The translations under genes and the position numbers were made by a program. Shown here in pieces: positions 22,486 to 32,900 of a DNA stretch of 64,000 nt (position 1 is its first letter; each line of letters opens with the position of its first letter). Source of the DNA: Sipunculus nudus. Its lineage: Eukaryota; Annelida; Sipuncula; Golfingiida; Sipunculidae. The notes under the pieces are model-generated. The model made no database searches. It saw nothing but the letters and a program-made list of their open reading frames with translations, and had not been told where the DNA came from. The stretch lies in contig CM049309.1 in NCBI GenBank assembly GCA_026874595.1, forward strand, positions 67,314,926-67,378,925, read 5' to 3'.

Positions 22486-24878
22486 CATGTATGTATATAA
22501 TATTAGCAATGTATCTTTAAGATAATATACGTCCCCACCTTTTTTAATAAAATTGTTACACGAGTGCTTCGATGATCACTCTGGGTAAGACATGTCCAGT
22601 ACTTTCCCCTATATCACACGTTATTTCAGTGAGAGGACAATGGACCTAATGATGATTCTACAGAACAGTGACACAGGCGGGCTCATGTGGTGCGGGGTGT
22701 CTGGACGACAGCTCGGCAGACTACCACCCAATGAGAGCACAGTTCTGAATCTGACATTATTACCAGTCACTCCTGGGCTACAGGTGGGATGCCAACTTCT
22801 CCACTTGATGTTGTGGCTATAAATAACTTTTTGTCATGGGTGTGAAAGGCCAGATTTTTTTAATGGGGGGAGGGCATTGATCATTCTGCATCAGAATTCC
22901 TTAAATTGAAAAAAAAGGAAATTTAAAATTTTATACTTTTGGTCACCGGGTTAGTTAAATGCATTGAGAGCATATCCATGTGATGGAAAAAGACCTGATA
23001 CACCAGCAACTGATCAGCAATAGTTAGATAAAAAAAACATAGTTTAGCTGATTGCCTGCTCCGTTCTGTCAGGAAATGCTTATTTATATATGTGCACCAT
23101 AAATATAAGCAGGTTATTAAGTCTACAGCCCTGACACAATATAATTTGCTCCTGGTTTATTTTTATAATGCTTACTGGAGATTTAAGCTCAGCTTTAGGA
23201 GTCATTTCAGATTTGCAATTAAAGCCAGCTATTCACCTGCCTTATCTATAGAACTTACATGATTTCTGGCTGACTCTGTGTACATATCAATGAACTGTAG
23301 GTAATTACTGCTAAGAAAGGTTCTTATAACACCTCTGTGATATATGTATGACACTGTTTATCTAAACACAATGCATGTGAACAAGTTGGCAAACGACACA
23401 AATTATATAACCGAATGCGGTTGGTTGCACAAGTGCGGAAGTTGAAGGTCACAAATTGCAAAATGCCATGTGCAAAACTCTGGGTTATCTTGGAATTTTC
23501 TGGCCTATTTTTAATGCAAGCTTCAAGGGATTATCTTAAGTCAGTAGACGTTAGATATCCAAATAGGACCATTAAACATATGCTCATATATACATGTACA
23601 CATCTTTAATGTGAGTTAACATCATCATTTGACAGTTCAAATTTCATTCCAGCCTTCTACTCTCAGCTCCTCAACACAACATTCATAAACCAACAATTTT
23701 AAAAAGTCTGCCGTGACCCATTAATCAGACATTTTGAGTGTTACCACCTCCCAGCTTTGTGTAGACTGACGGTGATGTATCAGGTCAGGGATTTGGGATG
23801 GCTGTAATGCCATCTAGAACTTTGTACTAATGAGGTCTAGCTCCCCAGTCTCCTATATCTCCAGGCTTGGTATGAAATTGCCCATGTAGTTACAGCCCTA
23901 CTGTTAATGGACCAAGCTTTCTTTTGCGTTAAAGATGTACCAATAGATGCGTACACAACAGAAATCTCTTCAAGAACAATATAGTGAATATGATGGAAGT
24001 TGCCACTGTGATGGAAAGACCGTTATTGAAGACAGTTTTTACACTGCTTGCGCAATTGATTTATTTATTTAGAAGCTAAATTGGAACCAGTCAGGTTCTT
24101 ATCTGTCCTTATAGAAAAGTTGTTAAAACTACAAAGATTAGACTGGTTCCAGCTTCATTTTATAAGGGATAGTTATGGCTTCAGGAGCTTGGCGTCTGCA
24201 GTTATAATTGGTTATTGTGTGACTATGAAGTAAACAAATGACTGTTCTGGGTATCAGCACATAGTAGATTATTAATGTCCACAATAAATTATTATACAGA
24301 GTCACACTGTAGATTAATAATGTCCACAATACGTTTTTTTACAGAGTGTGACATTCATTCTGTGACATTCCTGGTATTTCATTCATTCTATAGACACCCT
24401 TGAAATACATTAACTACTGTTAACAAGGGTTTAGATTGTTTTGTGCAATTTCATTGACCAGTTAACATGAAAATTACTGCAGATGCTCATGATGCTGCCA
24501 TCTCGGGAGTAAAGAGTGCACTAAAATTTAACATTTGTTTACCCTGTAAAATCTAGAATCTGGATTTTGGTGCTTTTTACCCTGTTTAAAATCTTCAAAT
24601 GAAATTGTTCTCTAGTTATGAAGTTGCAGGTCTGAACACACATGAATACAAACATACAGCTAGATGTAATTACAGTACCCTTGCACTTCCACTCAGGGGG
24701 AGGGTAATAATTGGGACAGTAATTATTTACAATTAGTTATATAAACAAACTTGCTTTATTATTTCAGACTGTGTGTGGCCTGCGGCTGACAGACATATTT
24801 TTGAAGAGGACTTATGAACATGATGAAGTGGCTCAAGTTTATGTATACTCAAATGACTTGCCAGAGAGTCCAAAATGA
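1243..24878 (+). CDS. TRAPPC13: TRAPPC13, trafficking protein particle complex subunit 13 (partial gene, 8 exons in window)
   Basis: Exons 1243-1376, 1993-2065, 2815-2859, 8597-8727, 19218-19419, 21372-21472, 22630-22783 and 24768-24878 join in one frame (951 nt, 316 residues plus stop). Family-typical stretches include [65 protein letters not shown] and [15 protein letters not shown]13 is an accessory subunit of metazoan TRAPPIII, which tethers COPII and autophagy-related vesicles and acts as a Rab1 exchange factor; it is cytosolic or peripheral on Golgi membranes. The vertebrate protein is slightly over 400 residues, so about 105 N-terminal residues must come from exons upstream of position 1. 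All visible introns are GT-AG. The gene converges on SGT. Identification is from family knowledge and the exon joins are read from the sequence. Oddities are decayed copies of the 45-nt exon in the preceding intron and a 10.5-kb repeat-filled intron. Confidence 0.95.
1430..1590 (+). repeat. Dispersed repeat D, copy 1
   Basis: Shares the order CTCTGCCAAG, a GTTTGTTAACA-like stretch, an AAAGTAATA/TTTGTAGTG region and GGAGGTGATCTGGATCACCATG with a reversed copy near 5035-5220 and a forward copy near 51730-51865. Boundaries are approximate. The type of element is unknown. Confidence 0.5.
1993..2065 (+). CDS. TRAPPC13: TRAPPC13 exon
   Basis: Completes the Ile codon and reads [20 protein letters not shown] followed by FKFQ. 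The acceptor is tttgtttcag and the donor is gtgaca. It is 73 nt long and ends on a codon boundary. This is a highly conserved beta-strand region of the family. Confidence 0.95.
2549..2859 (+). repeat. 53-bp tandem repeat made of TRAPPC13 exon plus acceptor (about 6 units)
   Basis: Units begin at about 2549, 2602, 2656, 2709, 2762 and 2815 (steps 53, 54, 53, 53, 53). Each unit resembles GTACTTAAACCCCTTGATGT followed by CAGAACCAAATTCTTTGAT and a pyrimidine-A tract ending in CAG. The last unit is the functional exon. The 2709 and 2762 units are closest to it and the 2549 unit is most decayed. Several copies keep an AG acceptor but none upstream keeps the GT donor. Confidence 0.9.
2815..2859 (+). 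CDS. TRAPPC13: TRAPPC13 45-nt micro-exon, [15 protein letters not shown]
   Basis: Fifteen codons, phase 0 at both ends, acceptor ttctacag and donor gtatgt. Four or five decayed tandem copies of this exon with its acceptor lie immediately upstream. Only this copy keeps the full coding sequence and a GT donor. Confidence 0.95.
2860..8596. other. TRAPPC13 intron, mostly unique AT-rich DNA
   Basis: No exon was recognised. The stretch is AT-rich, especially 5500-6500, with poly-T runs and a reversed copy of repeat D near 5035-5220. No other structured element was seen. Confidence 0.5.
5030..5225 (-). repeat. Dispersed repeat D, copy 2 (reversed)
   Basis: Contains CAGATCATGAGCCAGATCCA, a TTTTTTAACAAACAGACAAC stretch and CTACTGGCAGAGGCAAC, matching in reverse the order seen at 1430-1590. 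Confidence 0.5.
8597..8727 (+). CDS. TRAPPC13: TRAPPC13 exon
   Basis: Reads [20 protein letters not shown] and on to ELNTSGPKD, leaving two bases of a Ser codon. The acceptor is tcttcag and the donor gtgagc. A few residues present in the vertebrate protein between NAE-SD and DEV are absent, so a tiny extra exon is neither needed nor seen. Confidence 0.95.
8998..9780 (+). repeat. Diverged tandem repeat, about 326-bp unit (2 copies)
   Basis: The segment CTTCATTGCCACTTAACA near 9376 recurs as CTTCATTGCCACTTGACA near 9702, and matching blocks (caaagatatgggt, gaccttgaatat, ggatggtccaaaaatc-like) recur at the same spacing. Unit copies are imperfect. No coding sense was found. Confidence 0.7.
9790..10310 (+). 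repeat. About 275-bp tandem repeat with GGTGGCGCCACC palindromes
   Basis: Two units carry a GCCATCTGC block, a TGTCCATCTGTACAT block, a TGAAAATTGCT block and a final CAGGTGGCGCCACCT. The final motif is duplicated again at 10220-10290. The 9959-9978 copy is a perfect 20-bp palindrome. Reverse-frame translations of this repeat are not a gene. Confidence 0.7.
10306..10336 (-). repeat. Degenerate terminal hairpin of the Helentron-like family
   Basis: TAGCTCAGCTTCCTGAAAGT followed by CATCTGAGCTA resembles the conserved 31-base hairpin at 40255-40285, 41432-41462 and 50219-50249, with several mismatches on the left arm. It abuts the 275-bp repeat. Confidence 0.45.
10950..10964. promoter_or_regulatory. 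Perfect ERE palindrome AGGTCATGGTGACCT
   Basis: Matches the consensus inverted repeat AGGTCA-n3-TGACCT bound by oestrogen-receptor-class nuclear receptors. Sequence match only; occupancy unknown. Confidence 0.6.
11103..11117. promoter_or_regulatory. Perfect ERE palindrome AGGTCACTGTGACCT
   Basis: The reverse complement is AGGTCACAGTGACCT, identical to the classical vertebrate vitellogenin A2 oestrogen response element. Sequence match only. Confidence 0.65.
11719..11731. promoter_or_regulatory. Perfect 13-bp ERE core GGTCATGGTGACC
   Basis: Perfect IR3 core in another unit of the same array; the outer A/T pair differs from the 15-bp consensus on one side. Confidence 0.55.
12179..12193. promoter_or_regulatory. 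Perfect ERE palindrome AGGTCACTGTGACCT
   Basis: Second exact copy of the vitellogenin-type ERE, about 1.08 kb from the first. Confidence 0.65.
12335..12349. promoter_or_regulatory. Perfect ERE palindrome AGGTCACCGTGACCT
   Basis: IR3 palindrome with a CCG spacer, one repeat unit (156 bp) after the 12179 site. Confidence 0.6.
12773..15820. other. TRAPPC13 intron, no gene recognised
   Basis: Moderately AT-rich with a short G run near 12920 and a 15-base hairpin GGCACCTGCGGTGCC near 12950. No repeat family member with clear ends and no coding exon was recognised. Confidence 0.5.
16398..16457 (+). repeat. SINE tail fragment
   Basis: GAGCCATGGAGAGTGCCGCG, then TTAGTTATAATAACT and TGTACAATCCATGT-AAATAAAT, matches the 3' part of the SINEs at 18759-18982 and 25471-25690. 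Confidence 0.6.
16604..17024. repeat. (TA)n microsatellites
   Basis: Three long alternating TA runs at about 16604-16684, 16774-16852 and 16999-17024, inside the foldback element. Confidence 0.9.
17025..17365 (+). repeat. Polypurine (GA)-rich tract
   Basis: About 340 bases almost entirely A and G on the + strand, broken twice by a TATA-AATATTTAT-CGATATA segment (17100-17125 and 17218-17246). These two interruptions are themselves repeats, so the tract is a partial tandem duplication with a spacing of about 120 bases. Confidence 0.85.
18280..18600 (+). repeat. Dispersed repeat E, copy 1
   Basis: Shares TTGATTGCAC, a GAAGCTGAAAGT block, GTTCAAGGGGTTATCTTTA and a TAGATGTCAGGTAT block with 23410-23600 in the same order. 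The type is unknown and ends are approximate. Confidence 0.45.
18759..18982 (+). repeat. tRNA-derived SINE
   Basis: The head GACAGTCTAGTGGTATTAC resembles a tRNA A box and GTGTTTGATTTCTGCC a worn B box, followed by a body ending GAGCCATGGAGACTGCC...TGTACAATCCATGTCAAATAAAT. The same tail occurs at 16398-16457 and, reversed, at 25471-25690. Confidence 0.55.
19218..19419 (+). CDS. TRAPPC13: TRAPPC13 exon
   Basis: Completes a Ser codon and encodes the [33 protein letters not shown] and [10 protein letters not shown] segments. The acceptor is tattacag and the donor gtaggt. Together with the next exon it gives the family's SQLQR-x-APGYGD junction. Confidence 0.96.
19762..21221. mobile_element. MITE with CCGTAAATC terminal inverted repeats, TA target
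   Basis: The left end is TA-CCGTAAATCTTGTTTTTATGGCCGC. The right end is GCCGCGGCGATAAAAACAGG followed by ATTTACGG-TA. A second GGCCGCA...CCGAGTT block inside each end (19795-19815 and 21125-21150) is also inverted. TA dinucleotides at 19760-19761 and 21222-21223 fit Tc1/mariner-type insertion. About 1.46 kb with no transposase frame. Confidence 0.75.
21372..21472 (+). CDS. TRAPPC13: TRAPPC13 exon
   Basis: Reads [20 protein letters not shown] and on to [10 protein letters not shown], leaving two bases (TG). The acceptor is aatttcag and the donor gtaagt. It corresponds to the start of an immunoglobulin-like C-terminal domain of TRAPPC13. Confidence 0.95.
21473..22629. other. TRAPPC13 intron with (TA)n
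   Basis: AT-rich with a (CA)-(TA)n microsatellite at about 22400-22484. No gene recognised. Confidence 0.6.
22630..22783 (+). CDS. TRAPPC13: TRAPPC13 exon
   Basis: Completes a Cys codon and reads [29 protein letters not shown] and [10 protein letters not shown]. The acceptor is ttatttcag. The donor gtggga is weak. The residue joined at the splice is Cys where vertebrates have Ser, which follows directly from the TG|T split codon. Confidence 0.94.
22784..24767. other. TRAPPC13 last intron
   Basis: No coding exon or RNA gene recognised. A copy of dispersed repeat E lies near 23410-23600. The rest is unremarkable AT-rich DNA. Confidence 0.5.
23410..23600 (+). repeat. Dispersed repeat E, copy 2
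   Basis: Colinear with 18280-18600: GGTTGCACAAGTGCGGAAG, CTTCAAGGGATTATCTTAA and a TAGACGTTAGATAT block. Confidence 0.45.
24768..24878 (+). CDS. TRAPPC13: TRAPPC13 terminal coding exon
   Basis: Reads [20 protein letters not shown], then [16 protein letters not shown] and a TGA stop. The acceptor is ttatttcag. GLRLTD-FLKRTYE-D is the conserved C-terminus of the family; the last dozen residues are variable, as in other animals. Confidence 0.95.
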   Translation, partial: TVCGLRLTDIFLKRTYEHDEVAQVYVYSNDLPESPK

Positions 24879-25093
24879 AAAACACTTCACCATATTTTAA
24901 CTCATCAATAGTGCAATGTTAAAGTCATTCCATGTTACATCACCAGTCAGGAAGATGGTTGCTTCATGCCTTCAGATGCATTAAAAATGCCAGAATTTTT
25001 GTGTGCTTTAATTAAATTCAATAGAATGCTACCAGTGCAGTGTTATGGAAATATTCCTCTAAGACTATACTTTGATATTTAAGTCATCACAGA

Positions 25094-25099
25094 AATAAA
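25094..25099 (+). terminator. Candidate TRAPPC13 polyadenylation signal
   Basis: AATAAA lies 216 nt after the TRAPPC13 stop codon. It is the first canonical hexamer after the stop, but no transcript evidence is available. Another AATAAA occurs near 26231. Confidence 0.45.
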
Positions 25100-25470
25100 G
25101 CAACCTTCAAAGATTTAACTATTCCTGAATGGCTAACACTTCAGTGAAACAAGCACAATTTTGAATATCAAGGGCAGTTCTAGGCATTTGATGTGCATGA
25201 AACTCCCTTCAGAATAACATTCTATGAAAATCTTCTGAAGTAAACCCATCCTGTTAGGTGCGCTTCATGTAACGCACCTTGCTTTGCATATAAAGCTTAT
25301 TCAACCATGCCAGTGTAGGGTTCAAGCTTTGAATCAGTCAGTCTTACATGATACAATGTTGAAGCGTTTATTAGTATTGTTCTACAGGCATTGATGCACA
25401 TGCCTTATTTTCCATTGCCAGACTCTCTTGATTTCAAATCCTGAAATGCATTTTGAGTAGTTATAAACTT

Positions 25471-25690
25471 ATTTTACATGGATTGTACCAGTCATAATAA
25501 CTAAGTGCAAAGCACTCTCCATGGCTTGGATAATGGTGTTTGGTAATTCGTAAGGGTGGAGGAATTTTCCAAAAACAGGAGAAAACCACCAGCCTTGGAT
25601 AAGGCCACTACAGTCCACTGTCATAGCCAGGCCAGGGATCAAAACCCAGGTTACCAGTGGGGTTTGTAAACATGCTTATTATTATTGTGC
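25471..25690 (-). repeat. tRNA-derived SINE (reversed)
   Basis: On the minus strand it starts with CCCACTGGTAACCTGGGTTT-TGATCCCTGG, where GGTTTTGATCCC fits a B box, and ends AGCCATGGAGAGTGC...TACAATCCATGTAAAATAA. Same family as 18759-18982. Confidence 0.6.
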
Positions 25691-26621
25691 CAATGAATTG
25701 ATAATATCAAGGACTGGCCGTTTTTTCTTCAGTCAATATAATTAGTCGCATGTTCATGAAATTTATTATCTGTGATGATGTGTACACGTCAACAAATCAT
25801 AAATGCAGGAAAAACCTCAGAAATCTGGCAAAAATATCCAATAGGGAAGGCTGAACACAGAGTATCAAAACTGCAGTGATATCTTGCAATTTAATTTTCT
25901 GCTGAGGTGTATCAGCAAACTAACGGTAATGTATCCATGCTGTCAGATTGGCCTTTCAGTGTTGTAAATATAATAGAGTAGGAATATACAATTATAGATC
26001 AATAATTGATCATCCAATGCATTTGTTTTAAATCAGCAGACGATTAATCAAACAGCTGGTTCCTAACACTAATGCCTATGTTGCAAGAGATCTGCATACA
26101 GTAGTGGTATCTTGGAATAGAATGTTAAAGTTCATTACTTTTTTTAATACACTCCTTTGGCATTCACCTGCCAGGAGCGTGCTGTGTATGTGTCCCATCA
26201 TGCATCTCTCCCATGACCTCTTGTGTATGAAAACGTCAATAAAAATGTCATATTATTCAGGTTTTGTGAATTTGTTTATCAGATAAATGAAAGGTACAAG
26301 GTTTATTGTCTGCTAGAGCAGATGTCAGTCATAGCCAATTTGACTTTGCGGTCTTTTTTTTTGTCACCATGACCAAATGTACACTTTCCATGCAGCTTTA
26401 CTAGGATCCCTCCTGATGGCAAGTTTGATCTATCTAGGTCTAATAGCTGTACACAGGTACATTGACAAAAACCCATCACTTTAGCTCAGCATGACTGACA
26501 TCTAACCGAGCTTAATATAGCAAACCCTGTACACCATTTATTAGAGGCTGGTACTCTTTGAAAAACTTCACAGGATAAACTTTGATAAGTAAATACAGAG
26601 GCACACTTACAATTGTGTATC

Positions 26622-26627
26622 TTTATT
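26622..26627 (-). terminator. Candidate SGT polyadenylation signal
   Basis: AATAAA on the minus strand, 300 nt after the SGT stop codon. Confidence 0.4.
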
Positions 26628-26926
26628 TTTCCATCATCTCGGTGCATGTGCACAGTACAAACAAACTAAAAAATGCTATCTCATTAACAGTGAATCTCTC
26701 AAATGTATACAATACATACAGTGTTCTCAGGGATGATAATTTAACATGGTTGTTCAATATTTTACTATCACCAATCAGATGATAATTTTTACATTCATGA
26801 CCAATGTCTTCATATTCTTTTTAGCATTTAATGCTAAGTTTATATTTTGTATCTCTTGGGGGGTAAGGGGGTATAATTCTTGAACGGGTTGTTGTTTTCT
26901 AAGAAATCCAGATCATTGGTTGCTGT

Positions 26927-26964
26927 TTATCCTTCCTCTTCCTTGTGACCTGATTGGTCACCAT
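26927..26964 (-). CDS. SGTA: SGT terminal coding exon
   Basis: Completes an Asp codon and reads [11 protein letters not shown], then TAA. The acceptor is cggtttcag. It gives a short acidic hydrophilic tail as in other SGT proteins. The tail is not conserved enough to prove this exon, but it is the only acceptor found in the right phase. Confidence 0.75.
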
Positions 26965-29900
26965 CTGAAACCGAATTATATTTATAATTAGATATATAGA
27001 TTAATAAATATTAATTGGCATTACTGGTATATAATAAATCCCAAGTTTAAACTACAATATATAAATAGTTTTCAATCACACCAAAATTAAGAATACAGGG
27101 GGAGAATTTTGGAAGAGAGGGGTATGTAAATTACGGTTAGGCCCTGGTACAAGGGTCCACAGCTCCAGGAAGTACTGGGTTTGACTTAAAAATTCAGAAA
27201 TATCATACAGAAAGAACATTACCAATTACCAAAAACATTCAGCTGCTGAATTTGAGGAATGGAGCAGTGAAATCCATTGGCTCCAGCCACGACAGATGGA
27301 GCATGCGGACTTGAGCTTGCTGAGCTCTCACTGGTCACCTGGGAAAATGCTGGTTAGAAAGCATGGGAATGAGAGTGCTTTTTGCTATTTCAGTATCTAT
27401 TCAGCCAGCCTCTCATATCATGGCTGGAGCAATAAGATATCATGGCTCAATTCCTTACTTTCAGCTAAATATTCACTGTAAATGGTAATCACTATGTTAA
27501 TTCTGTGCCTATCAAATGGGTGTAGTCAAAACTATTTGTGAGTTTTGTTAATGGCTTTTGAATCTCAATTCAAAAAGGATACATTTATTTATGACACAAA
27601 GGTCCTCCTGAGCTCGGTTTCATACCTTGAGTTTATGTATAGATAACATGTGACCTTGGGTTTTTTTTTTTAAATAATATTACTGATGATTTCAAGGGCC
27701 TGGGGGTATATATATACATGTATATATCCTTGGACTTCATTCCATTGTTAAGTAGTTCTGCTACACCAGCCTTGATGTAAAATTAAATCATTTTCACTTA
27801 ACTGCAGTCACCCCTGTATGTTCATAAAAACTGAACTGCTTAACTAAAATAATACATTTAAGCTTAACCCCTAACGAGCATTAAACTTTGCCCAGAACTG
27901 ACATTAAATATTACTACCTCCTCTCTATATCTATTTCACTGAAGAGAATTGTACCATCCACTTTTTTTTTAACAAGTTTCACTTCTTACCTTGCCTTGCT
28001 TGCTGTCTTAGTTGTTCTACAAGTTCTGGATTATTCTGTTGCATCTGCTGGGCTAACTGCTGCCCCCTGGTGATAACATGAGAAAACAAAATGTTCAATA
28101 GTTCCATTTATTTTTTTTACAACCAGCAAATATAATTCACTTTACCCTGTTACACAATGTATAAGATAAAGAAAACAATGCTTTCTTATCATGAATGCAT
28201 CACTTTGACACATAATAAAATACTGAAAATATAATTTTAAATTGATGTTAAAACATGCCTGTATTCAGCAATGTCATAAAAATGAGGATGTGTAAACCAG
28301 TGTTGCTCCTAGGCATGAAAAGCAAAGGGACATCAGGCCCCTTAATGTAATTTCTGGAGGACAACCAAAATTAGGTGGGGACAAGGTCTTTGAAGTAAAA
28401 TATAATCTTAAAAAATCTATGTAATATGAAAGAAGTATGTTTTGGTCATTTGGAAACGAATAAAAAAAATATTTTTTAAGTTTTACATGTTTTACATGTC
28501 ATCACTTTTAAGTCTTCATAAAATTGAAGGCAAAAGAATTCATGTCTCAGTATCAACCATTCCGGTACATCGATGTACAGATGGCAAACTGGTGACATAC
28601 AATCATGTTCATTGCTAATTGAGGAATCACACATCAACTGGTGCCATTCAAAGTGACAAATCAGTATTGAAACTTGTTGTGAACAACTCAATACAGATAA
28701 GGACATGCACATTTAGACAAGGGTTTATTCACCTTCGATAATTTTTATAAGGATAGATTATTCAGAAAGTCGGCTGTGCTTGGGTAAGTTGCCGTGGTCT
28801 GATGCAAATCTGTTGAATGTTGCTGCCGCCGTCACCATATTACACAACTGTTTGTATGAAAGTATGAAAGGAATAAATGTCTGAAATTCTGTTCCCAGTA
28901 AAACTAAAACCATGTCATTTATGCGCAGGCAATGCCTTGCAACAATGTTAGGCCTAAATGTCAGCCGGGAGAGTTTGCGGCCGGCGCTGCATTATTATAA
29001 TTCTTAGGCAAGTAACAAAAGACCAGAGATCACAATTTCTTTTAAAAAAAAATAAAGGATTCGAACTATTTATAACAGAAACTGAAAGTTTCTGTCAGTA
29101 TATACCTGGTTCCTGAAATTTTTGTGTTAGCCTATACGTATACGTAGCCGTGGAAACAATGTCAGCTTAACCGGGTAAATATGCTGCCGGGAGCAGCTTT
29201 ACCTACTTGTTTGACCAGTAACAAACATTTAAACGTCCATATTACTGGTCCAAGAAAATGTAAAACAACAAAAATGAAACAGTTGGGTTCTCCTAAGTTA
29301 TGACATTTTCATATCAATTATAACGCGAGAGTGAGTCATTCAGTCACAAGAAACATCGCACTCTCGGCGAAGTATATTCCCGGGCTCGGGCTTCTCTACA
29401 TACCGGGCAACAGAGAGGTCACGTGTCCATGCGGCTTGAATATTACGGGGAATTCCTATTCAAATGATAGTCATATGTCTATGATTCAAATTAAAAGTTC
29501 GATCCAGAATAAAAATATGCAAATATAAACAAGGCCTACAGGCCTAATGCGAACCTGTGCATATGGATATACACCAGGTATAACGCTTCAATGCTGAACC
29601 ACTACTTTTCATATATATGAACAATGCAAGTACTAAACATTTTGAACAAGAAATAATACACAAACATCACTGCTGAAATTCTGGCATGGGTGCACACAAC
29701 ACAAAAATTATTGTAGGTGGCACCACCAGTCTTGTATACGACAAAGCTATTTGACACGTATAAATATGCCCTATTTCAGGCTGATATATCAAATTCCTCC
29801 ATAGAATTAAGCAGGTACATACACTTTACAAAAGTCATTGTAGATGACGACACCTGTCTTGTGAACGAGAAAGCCATTAAAGACACATAGACAGGTCAGA

Positions 29901-32900
29901 ATATCAGGCCTTGAGTCTGATGCACCGGGCTGACCAGGCTTTGGTGAGAAAGGCTGTTGCCCCGAGTGTACTGTGACATATTACTGGCTCAGGCTACTGC
30001 ACTGAGTGAACTCTTGACCTGCACCTGGCTAGACTGAGTGCTTGGCTGCACTGAATGAACATGAGGTGATCACATGATACTCATGAGGTGATCACATGCT
30101 ACCCATGAAATGATCACATGCTGCCCATGAGGTGATCACATGCCTTGTGCTTGGCTGCACTGATTGAACTCTTGGCCTAAATCTGGCTGCACTGAATGAA
30201 CTCTTGATCTGTTGCCAAATCTGAAACAGTTGGCAGTTTCTCAACCTATTCAAGAAACATACACAATCTTGGCCTGTTATGTAACTCTGCTAAAATTTAT
30301 CCAACACAAACAATTTGAACAAACTTGAGAAGGCTCGCCTCTGGGATCATTTCTGTAAAATACTGAACAATTAGGCTGGACTCTTTACAAGAAGAAGAAG
30401 TTTTTATCAGCTTTTTCCCTGTAAAATCTAAGTAAATGCAGATAGCAAAAATAAGCTGAATCCATCAACATTTGATATGTGACTGATAATTGCATAAAAT
30501 TTGGGGGTGGTAGCTCCTGCTATTCCTGAGAAATTATGAATAATGTACAGATGATATGTAATATCATAAATCTACATTTTTTAAAAGCTTTTAAAAAACA
30601 TTCTTGTCAATATTTTCCATAGATTTTCTAAAATCTAAATGTCTAGAGGCATGATGTAATGGATGCTGATAAACTGGTGCTAGGCTAGATGTATCTGCTT
30701 CAAACAGCTAACATATATGGTAAAATGACTCAATTCAATCTTTATAATTCAGCCAAAATTCATTTTTTGGAACCATAAAAGACAATTATTATTAGAATGA
30801 TTCAGGGAATTATTCTTGCAAAATATTAAACAAACTGGCCTCAGTATCATCAGTCAAAAAACATTTTGTAGGTTTATAACTCATATGGGAAAATACAGCA
30901 AAATGGCAAAGTTCAGCTTCCCATAACTCAGCCAAAAATCATTGAACCAAAACCATTTGAACAAACTTGAATTATCAGCTTCTAAGGATAATTAATGTGT
31001 GAGATTTAAGAATTTGGCCAAGTGGTTTTTGAGAAGAAGATTTTTGTAGCCACTTAGCTAACATGGGCTGTCATGGCATATGACTAAATTCAGCTTCCCA
31101 TAACTCAGCCAAAAGTCACTGAACTGAGACCATTTGAACAAACTTGAATTATCAACATCTAAGGATAATTAATGTGTGAGATTTAAGAATTTGGCCCAAT
31201 GGTTTTTGAGAAGAAGATTTTTGTAGCCACTTAGCTTACATGGGCTGTTATGGCATATGACTAAATTCAGCTTCCCATAACTCAGCCATAAGTCACTGAA
31301 CTGAGACCATTTGAACAAACTTGAATTATCAACATCTAAGGATAATTAATGTGTGAGATTTAAGAATTTGGCCCAATGGTTTTAGAGAAGAAGATTTTTT
31401 GTAGCCACTTAGCTAAAATGGGCTGTTATGGCATATGACTTAATTCAGCTTCCCATAACTTAGCCAAAAGTCACTGAACTGAGACCATTTGAACAAACTT
31501 CAGAAAGCACTACCCTAGGATCATTTCTGTGCGATATTAAACAATTAGGCCATTTCGTTTCAGGGAAGAAGTTATTTTAGCTGTCAGTATGATACGGGCA
31601 CTGATGACCCCCGTACAAAAAAGGCCGATGCAGGTCGTGCCACCAATACCTCAATTTCAGATATGACTCATGTGACCTACATTGGCATAAAATTTGGTGA
31701 TGATAGCTCAAGCCATTTCTGAGATTGTAATTTTAGTATGCCTTTTTGGACAAATGACTAAGTTCAACTTCCTGTAACTTGGCCAAAAATTACCGAACTT
31801 AAACCATTCAAACCAACTTAAGAGAGATTGTTCCAGGAATCATTTCTGTAAATATTGGACAATATGGCTGAACAGATTTGAAGAAGAAGATTTTTTAAGC
31901 TTTTTTAGCATTTTCCCTATAAAATCAAAGAAAATGCAGTTAGCCAAAAAATAAGCAAAATCCGATAGAGTTTTTTAGATAACTAATTTTATGCATAAGA
32001 TTTCGTTATGCTAATTCTTGCGGTTTTCAAGATAGTTTGGGTTAACGTACAGACGACGGACGCCAGACGCCGGACGACGCCACACCATCGCATAAGCTCA
32101 CAGGTTCGCTAAAAAGAGCGGCTGTCGGTTGGCTGGTCTGCCATGAAACGGTGTCACGACAGACAAATACCCGTAGTTTGAGATTGTTAGAAAACCTGAA
32201 CGTAGTTGCTTTGAGCGAAATAATCATCTCAGCAATTGTTACAACGTCATCTGAGGCATTATAATGTAGTTTATGATCGACCTGGTATAATTCTAAACTG
32301 TTTAATGCTGTTGAGAACTGCTTGACATCATAACACGCGAACATTCAAAATGTCTAGGAGGCGAGTTTCCTACCATGCTTCATGGATTAACTTAAGGGGA
32401 AATGTCATAAAGATTGATCATGTCGACCGTGGGCGCACATTCTAAACTTCATTTAATCAAAAAAAATATATATATATATATCTGCTTTTTCATATTCCTT
32501 TATAAATGATTAAAATGCATCTTTATGTGAGATTATGTAGGCTTAACAACATCCCATCAAACATTGGACACTCGCTTGCAACTTTATTCAGACCACTAGA
32601 ACATTGATCTCTGTCAGAACATGCAACCCCTCCATGTGAATGGACCAACCCTGAGGTGATGCATTCTAGACATCAATGGTGTTACAATTGAACCAGTTTT
32701 ACAGCATGTGTATCATGTAATCCCGCATATATGGTTTTATCAGAGATCCCTACCGGAGGATTCCCGCAAATCTTTCTGAAGGGATAGATTAGTTTTGTTA
32801 AATGTAGACCTGAAACGTTTAAATTCTCATATAACTACGTTCGTTTTAGGGCTGCATAATTTAAACTTTTAGGGGACGCAAGTGGAAATAGTGCTTCCAC

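Larger units (their letters stand above)
24879..26926. other. Convergent intergenic region and 3' UTRs of TRAPPC13 and SGT
   Basis: Holds the 3' UTR of TRAPPC13 on the left, the 3' UTR of SGT on the right and a reversed SINE between them. Candidate AATAAA signals are at 25094-25099 (+) and 26622-26627 (-). No other gene seen. Confidence 0.6.

Noticed and set aside
27240-27342. Possible extra SGT exon on the minus strand ([19 protein letters not shown]...)
   Set aside because: Open and preceded by TTTCCCAG, but the frame does not fit exon 10, which leaves one base; in that phase it hits TGA after three codons. The acceptor at 26965 fits both phase and ending.
30060-30144. CRISPR-like array
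   Set aside because: The 22-bp units are contiguous with no unique spacers, and the DNA is eukaryotic.
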